Source: an uncultured Flavobacteriaceae bacterium
Lineage (GTDB): Bacteria; Bacteroidota; Bacteroidia; Flavobacteriales; Flavobacteriaceae
Assembly (NCBI GenBank): GCA_937959395.1
Contig: CALGLR010000035.1
Span: 1-64,000 of the forward strand
Reading direction: 5' to 3'
DNA: 64,000 nucleotides
Position numbers and translations under genes: made by a program. Position 1 is the first letter of the stretch; each line of letters starts with the position of its first letter. Below, one piece after another: positions 1 to 8,751 of this stretch. A model generated the notes under the pieces. The model made no database searches. It saw only the letters and a list, made by a program, of their open reading frames with translations, and was not told where the DNA came from.

Positions 1-306
1 ACCCCAATATTTCTGTTTCAATTCTGGAAACTCTTGTTGTAGTTTTCTTGAACTTCTTCCTTTTAATTTCTTAACTAAATCACTCACTTTTTGAGATGGA
101 CGATACTCTAAATGCATATGCACATGATCTTTCGAAATCACTCCTTTTAATATTTGAACATCCTCGGCATCGCATATTTGTACCAAAAGAGAACGACATC
201 GTGTTTGAATATCTCCTTTTAAAACATGATAACGATACTTGGTGCTCCAAACTATATGAACACTTAACCTAGATACGCTATGTCCATTCGTCCTTTGTTC
301 TGGCAT
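1..306 (-). CDS. tnpA: IS200/IS605-family transposase (TnpA), cut off by window edge
   Basis: The visible 102 codons are the N-terminal two thirds of a Y1 transposase, the single-strand transposase of IS200/IS605 elements. The HUH metal-binding motif is seen as DHVHMH at residues 60-65, followed by KLKGRSSRKL at 80-89, both typical of the family. The catalytic tyrosine should lie about 25 residues further on, outside the window, so intactness cannot be judged. The start is the ATG at 304-306. A perfect 20-bp inverted repeat lies about 85 bp upstream and may be the element's left end. The start and motifs look undamaged. Confidence 0.9.
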   Translation of the reverse strand, partial: MPEQRTNGHSVSRLSVHIVWSTKYRYHVLKGDIQTRCRSLLVQICDAEDVQILKGVISKDHVHMHLEYRPSQKVSDLVKKLKGRSSRKLQQEFPELKQKYWG

Positions 307-390
307 AAATCAAAGGTAAGTTTTTTAGAAGCTAAAGCGAAATGCACTAAAGTACATAGTTTTAACTATTTTTGAGACCAATAAACCATT

Positions 391-440
391 AAACAATAAA
401 GCCATTACACAATACTATGAGTGTAATGGCTTTATTGTTT
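391..440. repeat. Perfect 20-bp inverted repeat, likely IS200 end hairpin
   Basis: Arms 391-410 and 421-440 are exact reverse complements around a 10-nt loop. The repeat lies between two divergently starting genes, where an ordinary terminator for either gene would be out of place. IS200-type elements carry end hairpins upstream of tnpA that are recognised for cleavage and block incoming transcription, so this fits best as the left-end structure of the neighbouring element. A stand-alone terminator is the alternative. Confidence 0.55.
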
Positions 441-464
441 TTATAATAATCATTGTAAAATATC

Positions 465-504
465 AAAAAATGATTCAATCCATAAAGCAAATCAATCATT
501 TTTT
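465..504. repeat. 11-bp inverted repeat upstream of oxyR
   Basis: AAAAAATGATT at 465-475 is perfectly complementary to AATCATTTTTT at 494-504, with an 18-nt loop. It ends in a T run on the plus strand, just before the presumed oxyR promoter. It could end transcription coming from the left or bind a regulator; the sequence does not decide. Confidence 0.35.
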
Positions 505-512
505 GTATTTTT

Positions 513-527
513 ATAGTCCAAAACTAT
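513..527 (+). promoter_or_regulatory. OxyR-type operator before oxyR
   Basis: ATAGTCCAAAACTAT has the form ATAG-N7-CTAT, the dyad that OxyR dimers recognise in enterobacteria, extended to a 7-bp inverted repeat at 511-517 and 523-529. It ends 5 bp before the oxyR ATG, so bound OxyR would cover the start region. This suggests negative autoregulation, as is common for LysR-type genes. Only one dimer site is visible; no second ATAG-N7-CTAT lies at the usual spacing. Confidence 0.6.
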
Positions 528-532
528 AACTC

Positions 533-1471
533 ATGACAATCACCCAACTTTCTTATGTCTTGGCAGTAGCTGAAAATCAAAATTTCACTAAAGCAGCCGA
601 GAAATGTTTTGTTACGCAACCTACATTGAGTATGCAAATACAAAAACTCGAAGATCAATTAGATATTCAAATTTTTGATCGAAGTAAAAAGCCTATAGAA
701 TTAACAGAAATAGGAAAAAAAATAGTAAAACAAGCAAGAAATATTGTCAATGAATCTAACCGTATACAAGATATCGTAGATCAACAAAAAGGATATATTG
801 GAGGTGAATTTAGACTTGGTATAATTCCTACAGTAATGCCTACTTTACTACCAATGTTTTTAAAAAACTTCACTAAAAAATATCCAAAAGTAAAATTAAA
901 AATAGAAGAATTAACTACCGAAGAAATAATTATAAGAATAAACGAAGGTCATTTAGATGCAGCCATAGCTGCTACTCCATTAGAAAACGAAACGGTTAAA
1001 GAACGTGTACTTTATTACGAGCCTTTTGTTGCCTATATACCACAAGATCACAGATTAAGTAGTAAGAAAAAATTAAATGTAGAAGATCTAGATATTGATG
1101 ATATGCTTTTACTTGAAGATGGACATTGTTTTAGAGATGGCGTTATTAATTTATGTAAAGCATTTAAATCTCAAAACGATGAAAAGTTTCAGTTAGAAAG
1201 TGGTAGTATCGAAACGTTACTAAAACTTTCTAATGAAGGATTAGGAATGACATTACTTCCTTATTTACATACGTTAGATGTTATTGATAAAAATAAAGTA
1301 AACTTACATTCATTTAATGAACCATCTCCTGCTAGAGAAGTTAGTTTAATCTATCATAAAAGTGAATTGAAAATGCAAATAATTGAAGCGCTACAAGATA
1401 CAATAGCTGGCGTTGTTAGAGGTTCTATAGCATTTCAAAATGTAGAAATAATTAGTCCTTTACCTAAATAA
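533..1471 (+). CDS. oxyR: Hydrogen peroxide-inducible genes activator OxyR
   Basis: This is a LysR-type regulator of 312 residues. An N-terminal winged helix-turn-helix occupies about residues 1-60 (NFTKAAEKCFVTQPTLSMQI) and a periplasmic-binding-protein-like sensor domain about 90-300. The two redox cysteines of OxyR are present at exactly 199 and 208 (HCFRDGVINLC), the numbering of the E. coli protein, where peroxide forms a disulphide between them and activates catalase and peroxiredoxin genes. It stands alone, divergent from the IS200 fragment, and is followed by a terminator. The ATAG-N7-CTAT dyad next to the start codon points to autoregulation. The length is normal. Confidence 0.93.
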   Translation: MTITQLSYVLAVAENQNFTKAAEKCFVTQPTLSMQIQKLEDQLDIQIFDRSKKPIELTEIGKKIVKQARNIVNESNRIQDIVDQQKGYIGGEFRLGIIPTVMPTLLPMFLKNFTKKYPKVKLKIEELTTEEIIIRINEGHLDAAIAATPLENETVKERVLYYEPFVAYIPQDHRLSSKKKLNVEDLDIDDMLLLEDGHCFRDGVINLCKAFKSQNDEKFQLESGSIETLLKLSNEGLGMTLLPYLHTLDVIDKNKVNLHSFNEPSPAREVSLIYHKSELKMQIIEALQDTIAGVVRGSIAFQNVEIISPLPK

Positions 1472-1494
1472 AAAAGCAGCTAATTATCAAAGAA

Positions 1495-1526
1495 AAGAGG
1501 TTACCCTTTTTAGATAACCTCTTTAT
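1495..1526 (+). terminator. Intrinsic terminator of oxyR
   Basis: AGAGGTTA at 1496-1503 pairs with TAACCTCT at 1515-1522, 24 bp after the oxyR stop codon. An A run precedes the stem, so it may also work on the minus strand. Confidence 0.6.
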
Positions 1527-1853
1527 AAAAATACTTTTTTGATTCTATAAATTCTATTGCCTTACTAAAATCTTTCTTTTTGATAGGAGAGAAAGTTGTG
1601 TGCATTAACAAAAGACTTTGTTCTTAAAGGTTTAATTTATACATAATCAAATACATACAAATATTACGACATTTTAATTCAAAAATATGCTTAAATACAA
1701 ATAATGAAAAATCACTGTAAACAATATCTACTGTTAGTAAAGGGCTAAAACCCTTTCAAATTATAGAACTAATTAATCAAAATAATATGATTTTTCGTAA
1801 AGACATGCTTTTAATCTTATAATTGTAGTTTTAAGCTTACAAAAATAATACCA
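1527..1853. other. Intergenic stretch, no clear gene
   Basis: Between the oxyR terminator and the next promoter no convincing gene is visible. The only coding-like segment is a 31-codon minus-strand frame (ATG at 1605, stop at 1510) whose 3' end overlaps the terminator. It has no recognisable family and an in-frame stop shortly upstream, so it may be a gene remnant or chance. Confidence 0.4.
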
Positions 1854-1907
1854 TTTATCGATTAAATACGTTTTTATTAGCTTAATTGCATATTTATATT
1901 ATATTTG
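1854..1907 (+). promoter_or_regulatory. Shared promoter-operator of the 8-TM family, copy A
   Basis: A 54-bp element begins TTTATCGATTAAA and ends in the -7 box TATATTTG (1900-1907). The first box ATCGATTA is at positions 4-11 of the element and a degenerate second box TTAGCTTA at 24-31, where a -33 element would normally sit. The same arrangement, without any gap, is found before two operons of the paralogous cluster about 48 kb away. A 7-bp hairpin (CCATTAC/GTAATGG, 1921-1938) follows in the presumed leader. Confidence 0.7.
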
Positions 1908-1944
1908 CCCTTGTGTAAATCCATTACAATAGTAATGGTTAGAA

Positions 1945-2691
1945 ATGTGTCCCGAATACATGAAAAATTTTAAAATAATATTAATTATTACAAGTATTAT
2001 CTGTCTTTTAATCTTCGAGATTAGTTGTAAAAGTATAGGTCTTTTTCACATTGCAGATGATGTGCTCCCTATTCCTTCTATAATTCTTTTTCTATATTAC
2101 ACATTAGTTTTAAAAGGAAAAAACTTGTTCTTTCTTACTTTTATATTATTAGATACTATATCACTTTCTTTTAACTTTCTTAGTGAGAATAATAATATTA
2201 CTTTTTATGCGTCAATGTGGTTTTCAATTATCTCTTTCATTTGTTTTTTTATTTATATTATAAAAAAGATAGATTCTAAAATACTAATCAAGAAACATTT
2301 ACCGTATGCAATGATACTTAGTGTTTTGGCTATTTACATTGTCTATTCACTTAATAATTCTATTTTTGATAATGAAGAAGAATGGAGTCTACCTATTATT
2401 TTAACTGAAGTATTGTACAATATCACACTTACATCTCTTTTAATCGTTTCTTTTATAAACTATGCTTACAATGATTCAACAAAACAATTGCTTTTACTTC
2501 TATTTTGTATAGGACTTGTTTTTAGCGAAATTATATATGCAGTAATTAATCTTTATGATGCTACCAAATTTATAAATAGTTTTGATGTTATTGTTTCAAT
2601 TCTGTTTTTTGCAAGTTATATTTCATTGACTTTCTATTTAAATTCTGGTTCAGATAAAACAAACGAAACATTAAATTCAGTTCAGAATTAA
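1945..2691 (+). CDS. 8-TM membrane protein, orphan member of expanded family
   Basis: This is an almost wholly hydrophobic protein of 248 residues with about eight predicted transmembrane helices and a short polar tail. It belongs to the same family as the six genes at 47.8-53.0 kb. Shared marks are the acidic residue in the third helix (LLDTISLSFNF), the FINYAYNDSTKQLLLLLF segment and the late GLVFSEIIYAV motif. No enzyme motif is obvious; the two acidic helix positions resemble those of YhhN/TMEM86 lysoplasmalogenases, a tentative link. Translation starts at 1945 or, equally likely, at the ATG at 1960 (MKNFKIIL). It is transcribed alone from a promoter shared with its distant paralogs. Confidence 0.75.
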   Translation: MCPEYMKNFKIILIITSIICLLIFEISCKSIGLFHIADDVLPIPSIILFLYYTLVLKGKNLFFLTFILLDTISLSFNFLSENNNITFYASMWFSIISFICFFIYIIKKIDSKILIKKHLPYAMILSVLAIYIVYSLNNSIFDNEEEWSLPIILTEVLYNITLTSLLIVSFINYAYNDSTKQLLLLLFCIGLVFSEIIYAVINLYDATKFINSFDVIVSILFFASYISLTFYLNSGSDKTNETLNSVQN

Positions 2692-2955
2692 AAAACTAAC
2701 CGTATTATTTTTTTACTTTATATAATGAAGTCATTTAAACTTTTTACATTTGCTAAAAAATTGCTCTTTTAGGCCCATTTTTGTCTTTTTTTATTTCCGT
2801 AGCGATGCTATGCAACTCAAAAAAGCCTTCAAATGAACAATAAAAGTTCTAATTTTCGCTTAAATGCTAAAAGTTTAAATCACTTCAATTACTTAAAGAT
2901 GTAACTCTATCTAAAAAAGCTTGTATTTGTAAAGCCTAATTTTAAAAAAAGACAT

Positions 2956-3099
2956 AAAAAAAGAGCGTGTCTGAAAAGTATTTATAATCGTCATTCTGAA
3001 TTTATTTCAGAATCTCATAGTGTTATGTGTTAGCATTTTGTGAGAACCTGAATCAAGTTCAGGTTGACGAAATAAGCCTTTTTAGACAGCCTCTTTTTT
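2956..3099. repeat. Compound palindromic intergenic repeat, also acting as terminator
   Basis: Outer arms at 2956-2978 and 3078-3099 pair almost perfectly (AGAG..TGTCT.AAAAG against CTTTTTAGACA..CTCT) with A/T runs outside. Inside are two smaller hairpins: TTCTGAA with TTCAGAA near 2994-3012, and CCTGAA with TTCAGG near 3047-3063. It lies between convergent genes and can end transcription from both sides. The composite build suggests a dispersed MITE/REP-like element rather than a simple terminator. Confidence 0.65.
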
Positions 3100-3113
3100 A
3101 TACGTAAGAAATT

Positions 3114-5474
3114 TTAGTTCTTTACTTTGTTTTTAAATTTATCAAAATTACTTTGACCCACTTTTCTAGGCCAAGAATTGTTTGATGTATCAATATCTGC
3201 AGTTTCCATATTTGGATCTAGTTTAATAGACACTATTTCTTTTTCTGAAGCTATAGATTTATTAACCTCTTTATCATTTAATCTCCATATTTGAGCTGGG
3301 TAAGTTTCCGTTTTACTGGTACCATCTGCATAAGTATATTCAACAATTATAGGCATTACTAAACCTCCAGGTTTTTCAAAAGTAATATTATAAAAATACT
3401 TAGGTTCTTTAAGTGCTGCTCTTTCTTCAGCTGAAAAATTATCCATTAAATACTCTTTTAAAGTAGGAGAACTATCCATTAGAGAAGAATTTTTCATTTC
3501 TGGTTTAAAATCCTCACTACCTTCTTCAACCATAAACACCATAGGTGGTATTTGTCTCGCACTTAAACCTCTTGCTTTAGCCATACGTTTAGCTTCTGCA
3601 CCTGGTTCTTTAGATATATAAAACTTTTTAATACCTTTAATCCCAATATCTACGTAGTCTGTTGTATAAAACCAACCTCTCCAAAACCAATCTAAATCGA
3701 AGGCAGATGCATCTTCCATTGTTCTAAAGAAATCTTCTGGTGTTGGGTGTTTAAACATCCAACGTTGCGAATATTCTCTAAAAGCATAATCAAACAACTC
3801 CTCTCCCATTACAGTTTCACGAAGAATATTTAATGCCGTTCCCGGTTTTCCATAAGCATTATTTCCAAACTGATAGGTATTTAAACCTTTAGTCATAATT
3901 GGTGCTATATAATTTTGATCACCTCCCATATAACGTACAATATTTTTAGCTGGACCACGACGTGAAGGGTATTTTGTTTGCCCTGGCGATAATGCTGCTG
4001 GATACCACTTAGCAAAATCTTGTTCTGCTACATATTGCACAAATGTATTTAATCCTTCATCCATCCATGTCCACTGGCGTTCATCACTATTTACAATCAT
4101 TGGAAAAAAGTTATGACCTACTTCGTGAATAATAACACTCATCATCCCAAACTTAACACGATCACTATATTTTCCGCTTTTATCTGGGCGACCATAGTTC
4201 CAACAAATCATTGGATATTCCATTCCTTGATTTTTAGCATGAACAGAAATCGCTTTATGATAAGGATAATCAAACGTCATTCTTGAATACGACTTTAAAG
4301 TACTTGCTACTGCTTTTGTAGACCATTCTTCCCAAAGTGGATTTCCTTCTTTTGGATACATCGATACTGCCATAATATCTTTACCTCCTACTTTTACAGC
4401 CATCATATCTAAAATAAACCGTCTTGATGTTGCAAATCCAAAATCGCGAACATTTTCAGCATAAAGCTTCCAAGTTTTCTTATTTCTTACTTTTGTCTTT
4501 TCTGCAGCTTCAGCTTCAGATTGTGTTACTATTACTACTGGTTCATCAAATGATTTTTTAGCTTTCTCATAACGTTTCATCATTTGTTTTGAGTAGACTT
4601 CTTTTCTATTTGTTAATCTCCCTGTACCATCTAATATATGATCTCCAGGAACGGTAATATTCACTTCAAAGTTTCCGAAAGGCAATGCAAATTCATCACG
4701 ACCCCAGAATTGAGAATTTTGCCAGCCTTCAATATCACTATAAACTGCCATTCTTGGGTAAAACTGAGCAATAACATAAGCTCTATTACCTTCTTCAAAT
4801 TCTTCATAACCTGAACGACCTCGACCATTTACGTGATCATTAATATTGTACCACCATTTAATTGAAAATGAAAACTTCTCGCCAGATTTCAATATTTTTG
4901 GTAAGTCTATACGCATCATAGTGCGATTAATCATGTGTTTTAAAGCATTTCCGTTAGTATCTTTTACTTCTTGAATTTTAAAACCACCATCAAAACCATC
5001 ACTCATATAATTACTAGCAAAAGCTTCTACTTGAACAGCTGCTGGGACTCCATTTCCTTGAATTAAAGGCGTTTTAGAGTCTCTAGCTCTCATATTTTGA
5101 TCTAATTGCACCCAAAGGTATTTTAAATCATCAGGAGAGTTATTGGTATAAGTAATTGTTTCGTTACCATCTAACCTTGCTTTTTCATCATCTATTTCTA
5201 GATCCATTTTATAATCGGCCTGTTGTTGATAATAAGCTGGTCCTGGTGCTCCAGAAGCAGACCTAAACATATTAGGACTAGAAAATTCTTCGTAAAGCTG
5301 TTTAAACTTATTATTATTTTGGTGACCTTGCTGTTTCTCACCTTTTGTTTGGCTACTTTGTTGTGCGAACGCACTTATAGATACAAATAAAGCTGAGAAA
5401 AAATAATACTTTAATGTTTTACTCATTGAATTCGTATTTGATTTCAATGGGTATTCGTGAATCTTTGATTTCAT
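3114..5474 (-). CDS. Secreted M1-family metallopeptidase
   Basis: This zinc metallopeptidase of the aminopeptidase N (M1) type is 786 residues long. The zinc site HEVGH is at 450-454, with the third ligand in MDEGLNTF (E473). The exopeptidase-type motif appears as GMEYP (417-421) in place of GAMEN. An N-terminal beta-sandwich precedes the catalytic part. A signal peptide starts at Met17 (MSKTLKYYFFSALFVSISAFAQ), so translation may begin at 5426 instead of 5474. It probably acts in the periplasm or outside the cell on peptides. A DUF6702 gene lies directly upstream on the same strand, 143 bp away. Confidence 0.9.
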   Translation of the reverse strand: MKSKIHEYPLKSNTNSMSKTLKYYFFSALFVSISAFAQQSSQTKGEKQQGHQNNNKFKQLYEEFSSPNMFRSASGAPGPAYYQQQADYKMDLEIDDEKARLDGNETITYTNNSPDDLKYLWVQLDQNMRARDSKTPLIQGNGVPAAVQVEAFASNYMSDGFDGGFKIQEVKDTNGNALKHMINRTMMRIDLPKILKSGEKFSFSIKWWYNINDHVNGRGRSGYEEFEEGNRAYVIAQFYPRMAVYSDIEGWQNSQFWGRDEFALPFGNFEVNITVPGDHILDGTGRLTNRKEVYSKQMMKRYEKAKKSFDEPVVIVTQSEAEAAEKTKVRNKKTWKLYAENVRDFGFATSRRFILDMMAVKVGGKDIMAVSMYPKEGNPLWEEWSTKAVASTLKSYSRMTFDYPYHKAISVHAKNQGMEYPMICWNYGRPDKSGKYSDRVKFGMMSVIIHEVGHNFFPMIVNSDERQWTWMDEGLNTFVQYVAEQDFAKWYPAALSPGQTKYPSRRGPAKNIVRYMGGDQNYIAPIMTKGLNTYQFGNNAYGKPGTALNILRETVMGEELFDYAFREYSQRWMFKHPTPEDFFRTMEDASAFDLDWFWRGWFYTTDYVDIGIKGIKKFYISKEPGAEAKRMAKARGLSARQIPPMVFMVEEGSEDFKPEMKNSSLMDSSPTLKEYLMDNFSAEERAALKEPKYFYNITFEKPGGLVMPIIVEYTYADGTSKTETYPAQIWRLNDKEVNKSIASEKEIVSIKLDPNMETADIDTSNNSWPRKVGQSNFDKFKNKVKN

Positions 5475-5616
5475 TTTTGTTAGTTAAGTTGTACGCTTGT
5501 TTATTATCTTAATTAACAAACGCATAGAATTTTGTTAAAAAGATGGAATAATTAATTTATTTTACTAAAAAATAAAGCCTGAATTTAGGAAAAAATAAGG
5601 TTTAAAGAGAGATTCT

Positions 5617-6117
5617 TTAAAAGTTTAACACTCCTTTTTTATTCTCAGGTATGAGTATGAAGGTTTTATACTTTTCATTAATATTAGTTCTTACTATGTT
5701 TTTTTGCTCCTCAAAAAGATCAAACAGTAAAGTGTTAGAAATTTCCATAGTATTAATCGCTTCTATATTTTCAATTTCTAAGTAACAATATATTATATCT
5801 TCTTCGTATTCTTTCCCAATAAACACAAGGTCTTGTTTTTTTGTATCTATTATAACTTCTAATTTAGCAAGTAAATACTTTTCTATATATGCATCTATAA
5901 GCGCTTCATCTTGATTATCATTTAAAACAATAGTATCATCATAACGCTCTTTAAGTAGTTTTTCAAAATCATCCACAAATATACCGCTCGTTATTTGTAT
6001 CGCTTTTTGGTCTTTAACATAATCTACCTGCGTGTTACTAACATAATACTTATGGAGTGAAGTAAATCCTAATAAAGGAATTATAGCTATAATTAAAAGT
6101 AATTTTATTCTTTGCAT
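5617..6117 (-). CDS. DUF6702 family protein
   Basis: This 166-residue protein has a hydrophobic N-terminal signal or anchor (MQRIKLLLIIAIIPLLGF). The body matches what I recall of the flavobacterial DUF6702 family: HKYYVSNTQVDYV, IFVDDFEKLLKERYD, FIGKEYEEDIIYCYLE and a final LLFDLFEEQKNIVRTNI. The function is unknown. The gene regularly sits beside an M1 metallopeptidase, as here, so a shared envelope role is possible. The start is taken as the ATG at 6117; the reading frame extends ten codons further to a TTG, but that would put charged residues before the signal sequence. Confidence 0.75.
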   Translation of the reverse strand: MQRIKLLLIIAIIPLLGFTSLHKYYVSNTQVDYVKDQKAIQITSGIFVDDFEKLLKERYDDTIVLNDNQDEALIDAYIEKYLLAKLEVIIDTKKQDLVFIGKEYEEDIIYCYLEIENIEAINTMEISNTLLFDLFEEQKNIVRTNINEKYKTFILIPENKKGVLNF

Positions 6118-6176
6118 CTCTTGTTTTTTCGTCTGTAAAGCTAACAAATTGGCTCAAAAAGCATTCCAAAAACAGA

Positions 6177-6974
6177 TTAATCTTTTCCTTTTCGATTTTT
6201 TAGGTAGTGTTCGTATTTTTCTTTAAAAAAAACGAGTGCTTCTAAATCACTATCCCTACATCGTTCAACAAAATTTGGATCATCAGAACAAAAATAGAAG
6301 AAATCTAGTCTAGAGCTCTCATCTAAGGGGTTTTCCTTGAAAAAACCAAGCTCTAAACGCGATTTTAAACTAAATAATAGTTGTTCTTCTTTCTCTAATT
6401 TTACTCTTTGCTTCAACATTTTTGTACGTCCAGAAATACCATTAAGTATAGGATTTATAGGTACACTCCCCATTAAAAGCCCCAGCAACATTTTTGGTTT
6501 AAACTCACCAGCTTCATATAATAGTCGTTCATTCTGAGTTTTAGGTTTACCAACATATCCTGGAATACCCACATCGTAAAAATTAATTGTAGGTTTAGCG
6601 TCTGAATTTTTAAGATCTGATAATAAATCGCCTGTTAAGACCTTACCTACGACGACTTCTTTTAGCTCGTTAACATTAGATTCTAAGGTAACTGCTATTT
6701 TTTTTGTTAATATATCTTCTTCAGAAACGATTATAGATTCTATTTTGTATTGCACTGAAGAAAACACTAAGGTATCATTAAAAAAAGCCTTTATATTAAA
6801 CTCTCCTCTAACATTACTAACGGCATATTTTTTTTGAGATTTATTAATAACATGAATATTTTCAACATCATCTGAGCCTAATATTTTTCCTGAAATTTCG
6901 ATATTTTGACAAAAACACAATTGAAACCACAAGAACACAAAGCAGAAAATTAAAAAGTTAATCTTTAGGCTCAT
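6177..6974 (-). CDS. Carboxypeptidase-regulatory-like domain protein (third of three)
   Basis: This 265-residue exported protein has a signal peptide (about 1-22, ending LCFCQ). A CarboxypepD_reg-like beta-sandwich follows at about 23-105 (ISGKILGSDDVENIHVINKS), and then an unassigned C-terminal half rich in charged helices. It is closely related to the gene just upstream: GDLLSDLKNS, INFYDVGIPGYVGKPKTQ and FFYFCSDDP recur nearly unchanged. The start ATG lies inside the upstream gene (17-bp overlap), so the two are translationally coupled. The family is common in Flavobacteriia, but its function is unknown. Confidence 0.8.
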   Translation of the reverse strand: MSLKINFLIFCFVFLWFQLCFCQNIEISGKILGSDDVENIHVINKSQKKYAVSNVRGEFNIKAFFNDTLVFSSVQYKIESIIVSEEDILTKKIAVTLESNVNELKEVVVGKVLTGDLLSDLKNSDAKPTINFYDVGIPGYVGKPKTQNERLLYEAGEFKPKMLLGLLMGSVPINPILNGISGRTKMLKQRVKLEKEEQLLFSLKSRLELGFFKENPLDESSRLDFFYFCSDDPNFVERCRDSDLEALVFFKEKYEHYLKNRKGKD

Positions 6975-7776
6975 TTTTATTATTCTGATTTTTTAGATAC
7001 TGCTCATATTTTTCTTTGAAAAAAACTAAAGCTTCTAAGTCACTATTATTGCATCGCTTAACAAAACTTGGATCATCAGAACAAAAATAAAAGAAGTCCA
7101 TTCTATACGCTTCACTTAATGGGTTTTCCTTAAAAAAATTAAGTCCCAAACGCGATTTTAAACGAAATAAAAGACTTTCTTCTGCCTCTAGTTTAACTCT
7201 TGCTTTAAGCATCTTTGTACGCCCGCTAATCTTATTTAGAATTTTAGTAAAGTTTAAGCCTACACCTCCCCCGTTTATTCCTCCTCCAGCCGAGCTAATA
7301 ATACTTCCTCCATCTGCCTCATGTAAGAGACGTTCACTTTGTGTTTTTGGTTTACCTACATAACCAGGAATACCAACATCATAAAAGTTAATTTTTGGTT
7401 TAGCCTCAGAGTTTTTAAGGTCAGACAACAAATCTCCTGTCAATACTTTTCCAACAACAACCTCTTCTAATTCATTAACATTAGGTTCTAGTGTTACATT
7501 TAATCTTTTTGCTATGATATCTTCTGCTGAAATAATTATAGATTCCAATTTATATTGTACTGAAGAAAACACAACGGTATCACTTAAAGCAACATTAATT
7601 TCAAACTCACCTTTATTATTACTAACTGCGTATTTTTTCTGAGATTTGTTTATAACATGAATATTTTCCACACTTCCAGAACCAAGTATTTGTCCTGAAA
7701 TTTCTACATTTTGAGAAAACCCCAAGCCAGACATAATTAATAATAGGCCTAAAACGATATGTTTAATTTTCAGCAC
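6958..7776 (-). CDS. Carboxypeptidase-regulatory-like domain protein (second of three)
   Basis: This protein has 272 residues with a signal peptide (MLKIKHIVLGLLLIMSGLGFSQ) and a carboxypeptidase-regulatory-like domain at about 24-105. The C-terminal part is shared with the downstream paralog. It differs by a glycine-rich insertion at about 160-175 (SSAGGGINGGGVGLN) that the paralog lacks. Translation starts with GTG directly after the TAA of the preceding gene (TAAGTG), supporting one transcript for all three genes. The pair clearly arose by duplication. Confidence 0.78.
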   Translation of the reverse strand: MLKIKHIVLGLLLIMSGLGFSQNVEISGQILGSGSVENIHVINKSQKKYAVSNNKGEFEINVALSDTVVFSSVQYKLESIIISAEDIIAKRLNVTLEPNVNELEEVVVGKVLTGDLLSDLKNSEAKPKINFYDVGIPGYVGKPKTQSERLLHEADGGSIISSAGGGINGGGVGLNFTKILNKISGRTKMLKARVKLEAEESLLFRLKSRLGLNFFKENPLSEAYRMDFFYFCSDDPSFVKRCNNSDLEALVFFKEKYEQYLKNQNNKNEPKD

Positions 7777-8565
7777 TTAATCCTGTTCTGAAAGGTATAA
7801 TTTACTTTTTTCATGAAGAAATGCAATTAGTCTCATCTCATTACCTTCTTTGAGTAATTCATCTGTTAAACCATTGTTTTCAACATATGCGACAAACAAA
7901 CCTGTTTTTTCTTCAGGAATGCTAAAGCTTTTAGAAAGAAAATGAACCGTATATTTATTAGATAAACTTTTAACAGCACTTTCTGTTAGTCCATTCGTTT
8001 TCTTTTCATGTTTGTGCTCATTCTTAAGAAGCGGCATTAATAGCTGACTAAAAATATTAACGAAATTTAAACCATTGTTGTATACCACATTATTCATCGC
8101 GATATTCTCAACTTCGGTTTTATAATCGGCACTAAAATCGTAATCTTCATAACTTCCAAAAGAAAATGCTAACGGTTCAATAACTTCTGAATCATTGATA
8201 TCGACATCAATATTCCCAGTAAGTTCATAAGGTAAAACAACAACCTCATCCAAAGTATTAATAGCTTCAACCATTAAAATTTTGAAACTCTTATTTTTTA
8301 GAATTCTAGAATTTATAATAATCGTTTTTTTCTTGAATTGCAAAGCTGAAACTTCTAATTTATCTCCTAAACCTGCTTCAACAGTGAAACTACCCTGTTT
8401 GTTTGTAATTGTTCCTTCATGGGTTGATGTATTGAAAATATTAATTCCTTCTACATCGTTACCACTCACAATCACTTGTCCGCTAATAATTTGTCGTTTA
8501 ATATCTTGCGACCATGAAGACTGTATTATAAAAAGAAACAGGAAAAGATTTAAGTAATTTTTCAT
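7777..8565 (-). CDS. Carboxypeptidase-regulatory-like domain protein (first of three)
   Basis: This 262-residue protein begins with a signal peptide (MKNYLNLFLFLFIIQSSWSQ) followed by a carboxypeptidase-regulatory-like domain (about 25-105: ISGQVIVSGNDVEGINIFN). The rest is divergent from the two downstream copies but of the same length and layout (EVVVLPYELTGNI against EVVVGKVLTGDLL). It is the promoter-proximal gene of a three-gene unit. Similar domains form the plug-side extension of SusC-type receptors, but no beta barrel follows here, so these are stand-alone periplasmic or surface proteins of unknown role. Confidence 0.75.
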   Translation of the reverse strand: MKNYLNLFLFLFIIQSSWSQDIKRQIISGQVIVSGNDVEGINIFNTSTHEGTITNKQGSFTVEAGLGDKLEVSALQFKKKTIIINSRILKNKSFKILMVEAINTLDEVVVLPYELTGNIDVDINDSEVIEPLAFSFGSYEDYDFSADYKTEVENIAMNNVVYNNGLNFVNIFSQLLMPLLKNEHKHEKKTNGLTESAVKSLSNKYTVHFLSKSFSIPEEKTGLFVAYVENNGLTDELLKEGNEMRLIAFLHEKSKLYLSEQD

Positions 8566-8751
8566 TGCTGGTTTAGTTTAGTTTGTTTTGTAAAGAACGC
8601 GTCAATCTTCTTAATAAAATGATAATAGCCGTTTAAACTTTTGTTAAAACAAGCGATATTCTACTGTTCATTTATACGTTAACTCTTTTACAAAATTTAC
8701 ACATTGAAAAACTAAACGTATTACTTAAATTTACAATAAATTATTTTTCTA

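Noticed and set aside
8282-8557. 91-codon plus-strand frame inside the carboxypeptidase-domain gene
   Set aside because: Antisense shadow of a gene with a clear signal peptide and domain.
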